NCBI RefSeq assembly: GCF_025989145.1
Contig: NZ_JAPDNQ010000001.1
Span: 2,523,217-2,587,216 of the forward strand
Direction of reading: 5' to 3'
From: Microbacterium sp. SSM24
GTDB taxonomy: Bacteria; Actinomycetota; Actinomycetes; Actinomycetales; Microbacteriaceae
DNA length: 64,000 nucleotides
The notes under the pieces are model-generated. The model was not told where the DNA came from. It did no database searches and saw nothing but the letters and a program-made list of their open reading frames with translations. A program made the position numbers and the translations under genes. This document shows, piece after piece, positions 1-8,065 of the stretch. Position 1 is the first letter of the stretch. Each line of letters begins with the position of its first letter.

Positions 1-864
1 TCGACGTCGATGGGTTCGGTCTGCGCCTCCACCCTGTCGCTGCTCAACGCCGGTGTGCCGCTGCGCGCGCCCGTAGCGGGCATCGCAATGGGCCTCGTCA
101 CCGACCAGGTGGACGGTCAGACCCGCTACGCGGCCCTGACCGACATCCTCGGCGCCGAGGACGCGCTGGGCGACATGGACTTCAAGGTCGCCGGCACGAG
201 CGAGTTCGTCACGGCGATCCAGCTCGACACGAAGCTCGACGGCATCCCGTCGTCGGTGCTCGCGGCCGCGCTGACCCAGGCCAAGGAGGCCCGCCTCACG
301 ATCCTCGGCGTGCTCAACGCCGCCATCGACGGCCCCGACGAGATGGCGCCCACCGCGCCGCGCGTCATCAGCGTGCAGATCCCGGTCGACAAGATCGGCG
401 AGCTCATCGGGCCCAAGGGCAAGACGATCAACGCCATCCAGGACGAGACCGGCGCGCAGATCTCCATCGAGGAGGACGGCACCGTCTACATCGGCGCGGT
501 CGACGGCCCGTCGGCCGAGGCCGCCCGTGCCCAGGTCAACGCGATCGCCAACCCCACCAACCCCGAGGTGGGCGAGCAGTTCCTCGGCACGGTCGTGAAG
601 ATCGCGACCTTCGGCGCGTTCATCTCGCTCCTGCCCGGCAAGGACGGCCTGCTGCACGTCAGCGAGGTCCGCAAGCTCGCCGGCGGCAAGCGCGTGGAGA
701 ACGTCGAGGACGTGCTCGGCGTGGGCCAGAAGATCCTCGTCAAGATCACGAAGATCGACGACCGCGGCAAGCTGTCGCTGGAGCCGGTGCTCGAAGAGGC
801 AGCGGACCAGGAAGGCTCCGCCGCCGCGAGCGAAGGCCCGGGAGACGCTCCCGCCGAAGGCTGA
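1..864 (+). CDS. pnp: Polyribonucleotide nucleotidyltransferase (PNPase), 3' part
   Basis: This is the C-terminal 287 residues of PNPase, open at the left edge; the frame runs from base 1. PNPase phosphorolytically degrades mRNA 3' to 5' in the cytoplasm. The fragment begins in the second RNase PH-like domain ([16 protein letters not shown]), then a KH domain at about residues 120-180 with the GxxG loop IGPKGKTI, then an S1 domain at about 190-260 ([18 protein letters not shown]). The tail is acidic and low-complexity, as is common in actinobacterial PNPases. A strong hairpin follows the stop. The ATG at base 10 is internal, not the true start. Confidence 0.96.
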   Translation, partial: STSMGSVCASTLSLLNAGVPLRAPVAGIAMGLVTDQVDGQTRYAALTDILGAEDALGDMDFKVAGTSEFVTAIQLDTKLDGIPSSVLAAALTQAKEARLTILGVLNAAIDGPDEMAPTAPRVISVQIPVDKIGELIGPKGKTINAIQDETGAQISIEEDGTVYIGAVDGPSAEAARAQVNAIANPTNPEVGEQFLGTVVKIATFGAFISLLPGKDGLLHVSEVRKLAGGKRVENVEDVLGVGQKILVKITKIDDRGKLSLEPVLEEAADQEGSAAASEGPGDAPAEG

Positions 865-881
865 TCGCCCGAGGTGCTGTC

Positions 882-922
882 CGGATGCCCGCTCTCTCCT
901 TCGCGGAGGGGGCGGGCATCCG
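882..922 (+). terminator. Terminator hairpin after pnp
   Basis: An 11-bp perfect stem (882-892 with 912-922) encloses a second stem CTCC/GGAG (896-899 with 905-908). There is no proper T-run, as is usual in high-GC actinobacteria. It lies 18 bases after the pnp stop. The rest of 923-1139 holds no gene I can support; TACCCT at 1061-1066 is a weak promoter candidate. Confidence 0.7.
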
Positions 923-1139
923 TCGTTCTGCCGGCCGACCGGTGAACAGGTCCGCCGAATGGGGGACATACGGCTGATGCGCGCCGCCTCGTGATGAAAG
1001 CGTTATGCAATGTTTACCGACTGTACGCGTCGGTGGTCGGCCATGTGTCCGGACTGGCCTACCCTCATAGGTACGTGCCGGGGGGTGCGGAATCGGTATC
1101 ACGGAGAAGCCCACGGGACTCCTCGTGAGGGGGTGAGTC

Positions 1140-2174
1140 ATGGCTGTCTTCGGCGTTGGATCGACGCTCTCTTCGCAGAGCGCTCAGGTCGGTGCGCCCC
1201 TGGGCGTGCATCCGTCCGCGCCGATCCCCGTGCAGGGGCCGTCGATCGGCACCAGCGTGCGTGTCGCCCTCGGCGAGAGCGGATTCGACGTGTTCCCGCT
1301 GATCCTGGGCGGAGCGGAGTTCGGGTGGAACGTCGACCTCGAGTCCAGCCACGCCATCCTCGACACCTACGCCGAGCTCGGCGGCAATGCCGTGCACACG
1401 TCCGACAGCTTCTCCTCGGGCCGCAGCGAGCACATCATCGGCCAGTGGATCCACTCGCGCGGTCTGCGCGACGAGGTCGTTCTGGCGGTGCGGGTCGGCG
1501 GACACGCCGACAATCCTGGGCTCGGATCCGTCAACCTGATCCGGTCGGTGGAGGCGTCGCTCACGCGACTGCGCACCGACCGCATCGACGTGCTCTACCT
1601 CGACGCGACGACCGACACGACGTCGGCCCTCGAAGACACGCTCGCCACGGCGGAATGGCTGGTCGAGACCGGAAAGGTCCGCACGATCGGGGCGGTCGGC
1701 TATACGCCCGCGCAGCTGGTCGAAGCGCGCATCTACTCGTCCGCCGGCTTCCCGCGCATCACCGTGCTCGACGTGCCGTTCAACGTGCTGCGGCGACACG
1801 AGTTCGACTCCGACCTTCGCCTCGTCGCCGGGGCGCAGGGCATGGCCGTGACACCCTCGCACGCTCTTGAGCACGGCTTCCTCGCCGGGCGGCAGCGCAC
1901 GCGGCTGCGCGGGGCCCTGTCGGTGCGAGGAGCTCAGATCGCCGCCAACCTGAATCGACGGGGGAGTCGCACGCTGCGCGCGCTCGATGCCGTCGGCAGC
2001 GAGCTGGGGGTGCCCGACGCCGCGGTCGCGCTCGGGTGGCTGCTCGCTCAGAAGCTCGTCACGGCGCCGATCGTGAACGCGTACGCGCCACAGCACGTGG
2101 AAGAGCTCGTGCAGGGTGTGGGTGTGCGCCTGAGCCGTGCACAGCTGGCCGATATCGCCCGCGCAGCCGAATAG
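1140..2174 (+). CDS. Aldo/keto reductase-like protein with degenerate active site
   Basis: The 344-residue protein has an aldo/keto reductase TIM-barrel sequence (pfam Aldo_ket_red). The start ATG follows an AGGGGG ribosome site. An N-terminal stretch of about 45 residues precedes the barrel. The four catalytic positions of the family appear changed: the usual Asp is His86, Tyr is Phe91, Lys is Arg118, His is Asp155 (contexts NAVHTSDSFSSGRSE, VVLAVRVGG, IDVLYLDATTD). The barrel ends with a recognisable GWLLAQKLVTAPIVNAY strand. It may bind a nucleotide or ligand without classical reductase chemistry; true substrate unknown. It stands between pnp and a phosphatase, transcribed alone. Confidence 0.75.
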   Translation: MAVFGVGSTLSSQSAQVGAPLGVHPSAPIPVQGPSIGTSVRVALGESGFDVFPLILGGAEFGWNVDLESSHAILDTYAELGGNAVHTSDSFSSGRSEHIIGQWIHSRGLRDEVVLAVRVGGHADNPGLGSVNLIRSVEASLTRLRTDRIDVLYLDATTDTTSALEDTLATAEWLVETGKVRTIGAVGYTPAQLVEARIYSSAGFPRITVLDVPFNVLRRHEFDSDLRLVAGAQGMAVTPSHALEHGFLAGRQRTRLRGALSVRGAQIAANLNRRGSRTLRALDAVGSELGVPDAAVALGWLLAQKLVTAPIVNAYAPQHVEELVQGVGVRLSRAQLADIARAAE

Positions 2175-2213
2175 CACGCCGACACGTCCACGGACCGTGA
2201 TCGTTTCGTGACG

Positions 2214-2219
2214 TAGGCT
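2214..2219 (+). promoter_or_regulatory. -10 element upstream of phosphatase gene
   Basis: TAGGCT places transcription start near 2226. The ATG at 2222 would then not be in the message, which supports the GTG at 2267 with its GGAG site as the real start. Confidence 0.5.
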
Positions 2220-2266
2220 GAATGAGTGTCCCGTCGGGGCACGCGACCCCCGACGGAGTGAGCTGC

Positions 2267-2869
2267 GTGACGCACTACATCTACCTCGTGCGGCACGGTG
2301 AGCACCAGGATGCCGAGCACGGCCTCGTCGACGGACCCCTGTCGCCGCGCGGTCGGCGCCAGGCCTCGCTCCTCGCCGATCGTCTGTCGGGCGTGCCGTT
2401 CGACGCCGTGTGGCATTCGCCCCTGGAGCGGGCCAGCCAGACCGCGCGGGCCGTCCAGGAACGCATGCCGTCGTTGCAACCCGAACCGTCCGCCCTCCTC
2501 TTCGACTGCGTGCCGACGGGGATGACCGACGACACCCCGTCCGCCTTCGAGCCGTTCTTCGGCTCGGTCACCGAAGCCGAGGTCGAGGCCGGGCGCGCTC
2601 AGATGGCCGATGCGGTGAGCGAGTATCTCGCGCGCAAGCGCGGCGAGGTGCACGAGCTGATCATCACGCACAACTTCGTCATCGCGTGGTTCGTGCGCGA
2701 GGTGCTCCAGGCGCCCGAGTGGCGCTGGATGACCCTCAACCAGGCGCACTGCGGGCTCACGGTGATCGCGCAGAAGCAGGGGCGCCCGTGGACCCTCCTG
2801 TCGCACAACGACCTCGCGCACCTCCCGGTGGAGCTGCGCACCGGTCTTCCCGAGGTCTACCCGGTCTGA
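2267..2869 (+). CDS. Histidine phosphatase family protein
   Basis: A 200-residue protein of the phosphoglycerate mutase-like/histidine phosphatase superfamily. The phosphohistidine motif is near the N-terminus (YLVRHGEH) and the second catalytic His is in the ELIITHNFVIAWF segment. Substrate cannot be read from the sequence; sugar phosphates, nucleotides and small phosphoesters are all possible. I chose GTG 2267 (GGAG about 9 bases upstream) over ATG 2222 because the -10 element TAGGCT at 2214 would start transcription inside that ATG. Its 3' end overlaps the convergent acetyltransferase gene by 13 bases. Confidence 0.85.
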   Translation: MTHYIYLVRHGEHQDAEHGLVDGPLSPRGRRQASLLADRLSGVPFDAVWHSPLERASQTARAVQERMPSLQPEPSALLFDCVPTGMTDDTPSAFEPFFGSVTEAEVEAGRAQMADAVSEYLARKRGEVHELIITHNFVIAWFVREVLQAPEWRWMTLNQAHCGLTVIAQKQGRPWTLLSHNDLAHLPVELRTGLPEVYPV

Positions 2870-3351
2870 GCGTCGTCCCCGAGCGCCTTGCCGTACCAGC
2901 GGGACGCGTTCGGGTTGTCGTTGTAGGGCTCGATCGCGACGAACCCCGAGCGCGCATAGAGCACGCCGGCGGCCTCGAGCGAGTGGTGGGTGTCGAGTAC
3001 GAGCTCGCGCGCGCCGAGATCCCTCGCGTGCTCCTCCAGCCCGTCGAGCAGCAGGCGTCCCCAGCCGCGGCCGCGGGTCTCGGGGCGCAGGTAGAGGTGC
3101 TTGACCTCGTAGCGCGTGCCGTGCGGACCGTCGGCGATGTGACGGATGCCGCCGCAGCCGACCGCGCGGCCCTCGTCGTCGACGACCACCAGGAACACCC
3201 CCGCGGGCGGGACGAACGCGGCGGGCAGCGGGAAGGTCGTCGTGTAGGCGACATCCTGGTCGGCGAAGCCGGCCGTGCGTGCCTGGAAGTACTCGGCGAG
3301 GAGCTCGTGCGCCTCGGGGGAGTCGACGGGGGATTCGCGCAGTGCTGCCAC
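2857..3351 (-). CDS. GNAT family N-acetyltransferase
   Basis: An acetyl-CoA-dependent N-acetyltransferase of the GNAT fold: core strands (GVFLVVVDDEGRAVGCGGIR), the acetyl-CoA loop LRPETRGRGWGRLLLDGL (Q/RxxGxG/A type), and a C-terminal YxxxGF region (LYARSGFVAI). Acceptor substrate unknown. GTG 3351 is preferred because TACGCT sits 7 bases before it on the minus strand, the leaderless pattern seen across the window. An in-frame GTG at 3396 would add 15 residues but leave only 13 bases to divergent dapB. Convergent overlap with the phosphatase gene. Confidence 0.8.
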   Translation of the reverse strand: MAALRESPVDSPEAHELLAEYFQARTAGFADQDVAYTTTFPLPAAFVPPAGVFLVVVDDEGRAVGCGGIRHIADGPHGTRYEVKHLYLRPETRGRGWGRLLLDGLEEHARDLGARELVLDTHHSLEAAGVLYARSGFVAIEPYNDNPNASRWYGKALGDDAQTG

Positions 3352-3397
3352 GTCCTCCAGCGTAGGCGGCGCAACGGGTCGCGGAAGCGGTCGCACC

Positions 3398-3403
3398 TAG
3401 GAT
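3398..3403 (+). promoter_or_regulatory. Leaderless -10 of dapB
   Basis: TAGGAT with a 6-base spacer to the dapB ATG at 3410, so the message probably starts at the start codon. Confidence 0.6.
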
Positions 3404-3409
3404 GGAGCA

Positions 3410-4225
3410 ATGACGACGCGCGTGGCCATCGTGGGAGGCACCGGCAAACTCGGCGGCATCATCCGTGAGGTGGTCGAGCACGAAGCGGGGTTCGAGGTGG
3501 CGGCCGTGCTGACGTCGCGCTCCGAGCTTGCTGAGCTCGACGGCGCCGATCTGGTCATCGACGCGTCGGTCCCCGCCGTGTCGATCGACGTCGTGCGCGC
3601 CGCCGTCGAGCGCGGCATCAACGTGCTCGTCGGAACATCCGGCTGGTCGGCCGAGCGCATCGCCCTCGTGCGCCCCCTCGTCGAGGCCGCCGGGACCGGT
3701 GCCGTCTTCATTCCGAACTTCTCGCTCGGCTCAGTGATCGGCTCGGCGCTCGCCGCGGCCGCCGCGCCGTTCTTCCCGTCTATCGAGATCGTCGAGGCGC
3801 ATCGCGAGACCAAGATCGATTCGCCGAGCGGCACCGCCGTGCGCACGGCCGAGCTCATCGCCGCCGCGCGCGCCGGCGTCGGGCCGGTCGAGTCGCCCCA
3901 CGTCGACCAACGTGCCCGCGGTCAGCAGGTCGCCAGCGTGCCGATCCACTCGCTGCGCCGCCCCGGCGTCGTGGCGCGCCAGGAGGCGATCCTCTCGGGA
4001 GCGGGAGAGTCGCTCACGATCGTGCACGACACCGTCGAACCGGCGCTCGCGTACGGACCCGGCATCCGTCTCGCCCTCGCGGCAGCGAAGGACGCCACCG
4101 GCGTGATCGTCGGCCTCGACAGCTTCCTCGACATCGGCCTGCGGCGTCCCGGCGACGCTGCCGCCGAGCATCCTGTCGACGAGGGCGGCGTGCCCGGACA
4201 GGTGGCGAGGACCACCGGCGCATGA
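3410..4225 (+). CDS. dapB: 4-hydroxy-tetrahydrodipicolinate reductase
   Basis: DapB reduces hydroxy-tetrahydrodipicolinate in the diaminopimelate/lysine pathway, supplying peptidoglycan and lysine. At 271 residues it is near the family length. The Rossmann motif is VAIVGGTGKLGG at the N-terminus; the substrate site is EAHRETKIDSPSGTA (about 129-143). The family signature usually has two adjacent His; here the first His and the Lys are kept but the second is Arg. A short C-terminal extension (about 20 residues) is unusual. dapA and dapF lie further along the window. The start overlaps nothing, and the stop overlaps the next ATG by 4 bases (ATGA). Confidence 0.95.
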   Translation: MTTRVAIVGGTGKLGGIIREVVEHEAGFEVAAVLTSRSELAELDGADLVIDASVPAVSIDVVRAAVERGINVLVGTSGWSAERIALVRPLVEAAGTGAVFIPNFSLGSVIGSALAAAAAPFFPSIEIVEAHRETKIDSPSGTAVRTAELIAAARAGVGPVESPHVDQRARGQQVASVPIHSLRRPGVVARQEAILSGAGESLTIVHDTVEPALAYGPGIRLALAAAKDATGVIVGLDSFLDIGLRRPGDAAAEHPVDEGGVPGQVARTTGA

Positions 4226-4671
4226 GCGCGCGCATCGGCGTCGCCGTCATGGCGGTGCTCCTGGCGCTGTACATCGCCCTCGTGGCCCAGCGGGCGTGGC
4301 TGCTGCTCGTGAGTGGAAATCCGGTGGGGGTGCTGATGGGCGTCGTGCTCGTCGTCCTTCCCGTCATCGCGGTGTGGGCGCTCGGCAGAGAGATCTGGTT
4401 CGGCGTGCGCGCGGAGCAGCTCGGTCGCCGGCTCGAGGCGGAGGACGCCCTGCCCGCCGAGGAGATCCAGGTCCGGCCCAGCGGACGCGCGGTGCGCTCC
4501 GAGGCCGACGCCCTCTTCCCCGCGTACCGCGCCGACGTCGAGGCGCACCCCGACGACTGGCGCGCGTGGTACCGACTCGGACTCGCGTACGACGCGTCCA
4601 GCGACCGGCGTCGGGCCCGCGAGGCGATCCGTCGCGCGATCCGCCTGGAGCGGGACGAGCAGCGCGCCTGA
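4222..4671 (+). CDS. Small membrane protein with TPR-like tail
   Basis: A 149-residue protein translationally coupled to dapB (ATGA overlap). Two hydrophobic helices occupy about residues 5-27 and 34-56. After a charged linker comes one TPR-like helix pair near 108-146, containing DDWRAWYRLGLAYDASSDRR and ending in REAIRRAIRLERDE. It resembles the tetratricopeptide-bearing small membrane proteins that often follow dapB in Micrococcales. No catalytic residues are visible. Function unknown; a scaffold at the membrane is the simplest guess. Confidence 0.75.
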   Translation: MSARIGVAVMAVLLALYIALVAQRAWLLLVSGNPVGVLMGVVLVVLPVIAVWALGREIWFGVRAEQLGRRLEAEDALPAEEIQVRPSGRAVRSEADALFPAYRADVEAHPDDWRAWYRLGLAYDASSDRRRAREAIRRAIRLERDEQRA

Positions 4672-4673
4672 GG

Positions 4674-5603
4674 TCAGTCCGCCGCAGGGACTGCCGCAGC
4701 GACGGCTTCCTCGACGGTGCGGTGAAGGAAGGTGAACCCGGATGCCTCGAGCACGGCGGGCGCGACATCCGCATCGGTCGTCAGGAGGGCCTCGGTGGCG
4801 TCCGGGCCCAGCACGGTCCGCATCGCCCACACCGGCGCTCGCAGCAGGAACGGGCGGTTCCGTCGCACGGCGAGGGCGAACCCGAGGTCGTTGGCGGTGG
4901 CGCGATTCGGCCCCGTGAGGTTGACCGGGCCGGTGAGGCCCGCGTCGATGACGTGGCGGATGGCTCGTATCTCGTCCTCCAGTGAGATCCACGGCCAGGC
5001 CTGGGTCCCCTTGCCGATCGGCCCGCTCACGCCGAGGTCCGTGAGAATCATGAGGGGCTTGAGCACGCCGTCCCGATGGACGATCGGCGCCGTGCGGAGC
5101 ATCGAGATCCGAGCGTCGTCTCCGGCCGCCCCTGCCGCGGTCTCCCACTCGCCGCACAGATCGGCGAGGAAGGTCTCCCCGCGGGGTGAGGTCTCGTCCA
5201 GGCGGCGTCGCGGCGCCGAGCCGTAGTACCCGACAGCGGACGCGGAGACGAAGTGCGGAGCATCCGTCCCCAGTTCCCGCACGGCGCGCGCGATCGCGAG
5301 CGTGGGGGTCACGCGCGACCAGAGCAGCGTGTGGCGGTACTTCGGCGTCCAGGGGAAGCGGCCGATGCTCGCGCCGTTGAGCCCGACGACCGCCTCCGCG
5401 CCGGCCAGCACCCCGGGGTCGAGCGGAGCGTCGTCCGTCAGCCATTCGACCTCGTCGGGGGCCGTGGGCGCGTGACGCACGAGAAGTGTCACCTCGACGC
5501 CGTCGGCGCGGAGACTCTCGACGAGCGCCGACCCGATCAGTCCCGACGCGCCCGCCACCACGACCCGGCCTCTGCCGGATCGCGGTGTCGCAGCATCAGG
5601 CAA
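4674..5603 (-). CDS. TIGR01777-type NAD-dependent epimerase/dehydratase
   Basis: A 309-residue extended-SDR protein of the TIGR01777/YfcH family: N-terminal nucleotide site VVVAGASGLIGSALVESL, the family stretch VGLNGASIGRFPWTPKYRH, and VSASAVGYYG carrying the active-site Tyr region. A DUF1731-like C-terminal segment is present (NRPFLLRAPVWAMRTVLGP). The substrate of the family is not established. Its ATG lies 8 bases inside the end of the OsmC gene, so the two form one minus-strand unit. The stop is 2 bases from the end of the convergent upstream gene. Confidence 0.88.
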   Translation of the reverse strand: MPDAATPRSGRGRVVVAGASGLIGSALVESLRADGVEVTLLVRHAPTAPDEVEWLTDDAPLDPGVLAGAEAVVGLNGASIGRFPWTPKYRHTLLWSRVTPTLAIARAVRELGTDAPHFVSASAVGYYGSAPRRRLDETSPRGETFLADLCGEWETAAGAAGDDARISMLRTAPIVHRDGVLKPLMILTDLGVSGPIGKGTQAWPWISLEDEIRAIRHVIDAGLTGPVNLTGPNRATANDLGFALAVRRNRPFLLRAPVWAMRTVLGPDATEALLTTDADVAPAVLEASGFTFLHRTVEEAVAAAVPAAD

Positions 5604-6021
5604 GCGTCGCCTCGAGCGTGATGTCGATGCCGGCGAGCGCCTGCGAGACAGGGCAGCCGGCCTTGGCCTCCTGGGCGAGCCGCTCGAAATCCTCGGGCTC
5701 GAGTCCGGGGACGACCGCGTTGACGTTCAGGTGGCTGCCGGTGATGCCGGTGCCCGGCTTGAAGGTGACGGATGCCGTCGTGTCGATCGACTCGGGAGGG
5801 GTGCCGTTCTCGGCGAGCGCGAGCGAGAAGGCCATGCTGAAGCACGATGCGTGAGCGGCGGCGATGAGCTCTTCCGGCGTCGTGGTGGTGGTGGACCCTT
5901 CGCTGCGGGCCTTCCAGTTCACATCGAAGGTGCCCAGGCCCGACGACACGAAGGTCACCTCGCCGGATCCGTCGAAGAGGCCGCCCTTCCAGGCGGTGGT
6001 GGCTTCGCTCGTGACCGTCAT
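5596..6021 (-). CDS. OsmC family peroxiredoxin
   Basis: A 141-residue thiol peroxidase of the OsmC/Ohr superfamily, detoxifying organic hydroperoxides in the cytoplasm. Both redox cysteines are visible: AAHASCFSMAF (about residue 56) and AGCPVSQAL (about residue 122). The length and the TPEELIAAAHASCF region fit the OsmC rather than the Ohr branch. The start ATG has a GGGAGG ribosome site. It is first in the pair with the TIGR01777 gene. A role in oxidative or osmotic stress is by family; regulation is not evident. Confidence 0.9.
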   Translation of the reverse strand: MTVTSEATTAWKGGLFDGSGEVTFVSSGLGTFDVNWKARSEGSTTTTTPEELIAAAHASCFSMAFSLALAENGTPPESIDTTASVTFKPGTGITGSHLNVNAVVPGLEPEDFERLAQEAKAGCPVSQALAGIDITLEATLA

Positions 6022-6130
6022 GGGTGCCTCCCGTCGCTGCGCCCGACGACCGGGCGTCTCGCGGTCAGCCTAACGGCGGGGCGTGATGCCGCGCGACGGG
6101 TTGACGGCGCACTGCCGTCGTGTTCGGGCG

Positions 6131-6718
6131 TCAGGCCGAGGCGGGGCGGGCGCGGCCGACGATGCCGACGCGCTGCAGAAGCAGGTAGAGCTGGCAGCCG
6201 AGGCACAGACCGAACGCGGCATTGAGGAACGCCGCGACGAAAGCCATCGCCGCCGCGATCGTGAGCGCCCACGGCACACCGAACAGCTGCAGCACGAGGC
6301 CCAGCGTCGCCACGAAGAGTCCGACACCCTGCGCGAAGCGCGGCGGGCGAGGATCCTCGAGCTCGGTCGGGGGCTTCAGGCGTGGCGCCACCGCCTTGCG
6401 GTAGAGCACGGCCCACGGGGCGGTCCGCGGCGAGAGCACGCCCCACAGGAAGAGGAGGCCGATCACCAGCAGCAGGAGGAATGCGGGGTCGAGCACGCGT
6501 TCGGCGAGCGACGCCTCCGGCAGAAGCCAGCTCCCGAAGAGCGGCGTCACGGGCTCATAGCCGAACCAGCCGAACGCCGCCGCGCCGTACGCCGTGGAGA
6601 GCCCGGTGAGCCCGAGGAACACATCGATCAGAAGGAGGAGCGCCGTGATCCCGGCGACGAAGCGGGGACCTCGGGGGTCGATGCCGCGCGGGGCGGGAGC
6701 ATCCGGGTTCCTAGACAT
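6131..6718 (-). CDS. DUF4395 membrane protein with CxxC
   Basis: A 195-residue integral membrane protein matching DUF4395. Four to five hydrophobic segments: about 23-45, 78-96, 130-147 and 151-172. A redox-type CLGC motif sits just after the last core helix (FGLCLGCQLYLLLQRVG), the hallmark of the family. The start overlaps the upstream thioredoxin-like gene by 8 bases, and this pairing recurs in actinobacteria. I infer a membrane disulfide-exchange pair in which the DUF4395 protein passes electrons to or from the thioredoxin-like partner; this is not demonstrated. Confidence 0.85.
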   Translation of the reverse strand: MSRNPDAPAPRGIDPRGPRFVAGITALLLLIDVFLGLTGLSTAYGAAAFGWFGYEPVTPLFGSWLLPEASLAERVLDPAFLLLLVIGLLFLWGVLSPRTAPWAVLYRKAVAPRLKPPTELEDPRPPRFAQGVGLFVATLGLVLQLFGVPWALTIAAAMAFVAAFLNAAFGLCLGCQLYLLLQRVGIVGRARPASA

Positions 6719-7148
6719 TGGCGTCCTCCGAGATCAGTCGGTTCAGTTCGAGTTCGAGCACCTCGCGGCTGGGGGTGCCGCCGAAACGGGTCTGGACGAC
6801 GCCTTCGCGGTCGAGCACGAGAGTCGTGGGCGTCTGGAGCACATGGAAGTGCTTCGCGATGTCGGGCCGATGCGTGAGGTCGACGTCGAGATGCCGCACG
6901 CCGTCGTGGGCGTCGGCGATCGACGCGAGGGTGCGGTGCACTCCGGGACAGCGCGCACACAGCTCGGTGCTGAACTGCAGGAGGGTGGCGACCTCGCCGA
7001 GTCCGTCGGCGCCGAGGCGCTCGGGCTCGACGACCTCGTGCGGCACGTGACGCTGAGGCCGCGACTGCGCCCAGCGCAGGTACACGCCGACGCCGACGGT
7101 CACCGCCAGGAGCAGGGCGATGGCGACGAGCGCGGTGACGAGGTTCAC
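6711..7148 (-). CDS. Membrane-anchored thioredoxin-like protein
   Basis: A 145-residue protein with one N-terminal transmembrane helix (about 3-27) followed by a thioredoxin fold. The redox motif is CARC, in the context LQFSTELCARCPGV, with the cis-Pro loop LQTPTTLVLDREG. The orientation places the thioredoxin domain probably outside the membrane, but topology is not provable here. GTG 7148 is chosen because TACCCT ends 8 bases upstream on the minus strand. It is co-transcribed with the DUF4395 gene and divergent from thyA across a 107-base gap that holds a 17-bp palindrome. Confidence 0.83.
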   Translation of the reverse strand: MNLVTALVAIALLLAVTVGVGVYLRWAQSRPQRHVPHEVVEPERLGADGLGEVATLLQFSTELCARCPGVHRTLASIADAHDGVRHLDVDLTHRPDIAKHFHVLQTPTTLVLDREGVVQTRFGGTPSREVLELELNRLISEDANV

Positions 7149-7181
7149 AACTGATCAGGGTATCTCCGTTCACCTGAATGG

Positions 7182-7198
7182 ATACCGGATGCCGGTAT
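7182..7198. promoter_or_regulatory. Perfect palindrome between thioredoxin gene and thyA
   Basis: ATACCGG-ATG-CCGGTAT, 7-bp arms with a 3-base centre. It lies 20 bases upstream of the -10 of the minus-strand gene and 45 upstream of the thyA -10, a plausible operator position for either. No regulator can be named. Confidence 0.4.
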
Positions 7199-7242
7199 GT
7201 GACGTTCCGGACGTAACAAACCCGGGTGGGGGAGGGCGCGGG

Positions 7243-7248
7243 TATCGT
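7243..7248 (+). promoter_or_regulatory. Leaderless -10 of thyA
   Basis: TATCGT with 7 bases to the GTG at 7256, supporting that start over the ATG at 7226, which is upstream of the -10. Confidence 0.6.
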
Positions 7249-7255
7249 GGCAGCC

Positions 7256-8065
7256 GTGACCGGCGCCATCGCGACTCCCTACGAAGACCTCCTGCGTGAC
7301 GTGCTCGAGAGCGGCACGCACAAAGACGACCGCACCGGCACCGGGACAACGAGCGCCTTCGGGCGCCAGATCCGCTTCGACCTGTCGCAGGGCTTCCCTC
7401 TCATCACGACGAAGCGGGTGCACTTCAAGTCGATCGCGTACGAGCTGCTGTGGTTCCTCCGGGGCGAGTCCAACGTGCGCTGGCTGCAGGAGAACGGTGT
7501 CACGATCTGGGACGAATGGGCCGACGGCGACGGCGAGCTGGGCCCCGTCTACGGCGTGCAGTGGCGGTCGTGGCCGACGCCGGACGGCGCGCACATCGAC
7601 CAGATCTCGCAGGTCATCGACCAGATCCGCGCGAACCCCGACTCCCGGCGCCTGCTCGTCTCGGCCTGGAACCCCGCCGACATCCCCGATATGGCGCTCG
7701 CACCGTGTCACGCGATGTTCCAGTTCTACGTCGCCGACGGACGCCTGTCGTGCCAGCTCTACCAGCGCAGCGCGGACCTCTTCCTCGGGGTGCCGTTCAA
7801 CATCGCCTCGTACGCGCTGCTGACGCTCATGGTCGCCCAGCAGACCGGTCTGGAGCCGGGCGACTTCGTCTGGACCGGCGGCGACTGCCACATCTACGAC
7901 AACCACCTCGACCAGGTTCGCGAGCAGCTCACGCGCGACCCCTACCCGTACCCCACGCTGCGCTTCGCGCGGAAGCCGGAGTCGATCTTCGACTACGCAT
8001 TCGAGGACTTCGTCGTCGAGGACTACCAGCACCACCCGGCGATCCGCGCGGCGGTCGCGGTATGA
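7256..8065 (+). CDS. thyA: Thymidylate synthase
   Basis: ThyA methylates dUMP to dTMP with methylene-tetrahydrofolate, yielding dihydrofolate that FolA (next gene) recycles. With GTG 7256 the protein has 269 residues, the usual length. Key segments: [14 protein letters not shown] at the phosphate loop, catalytic Cys in [12 protein letters not shown], and [17 protein letters not shown] with phosphate-binding Arg and the substrate Asn. The ATG at 7226 is upstream of the -10 element and is rejected. The stop overlaps the folA ATG (ATGA), a translationally coupled pair. Confidence 0.96.
   Translation: MTGAIATPYEDLLRDVLESGTHKDDRTGTGTTSAFGRQIRFDLSQGFPLITTKRVHFKSIAYELLWFLRGESNVRWLQENGVTIWDEWADGDGELGPVYGVQWRSWPTPDGAHIDQISQVIDQIRANPDSRRLLVSAWNPADIPDMALAPCHAMFQFYVADGRLSCQLYQRSADLFLGVPFNIASYALLTLMVAQQTGLEPGDFVWTGGDCHIYDNHLDQVREQLTRDPYPYPTLRFARKPESIFDYAFEDFVVEDYQHHPAIRAAVAV

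Noticed and set aside
2222..2266. ATG 2222 as start of the phosphatase
   Set aside because: The -10 TAGGCT ends 2 bases before it; transcription would begin after the ATG. GTG 2267 has a ribosome site.
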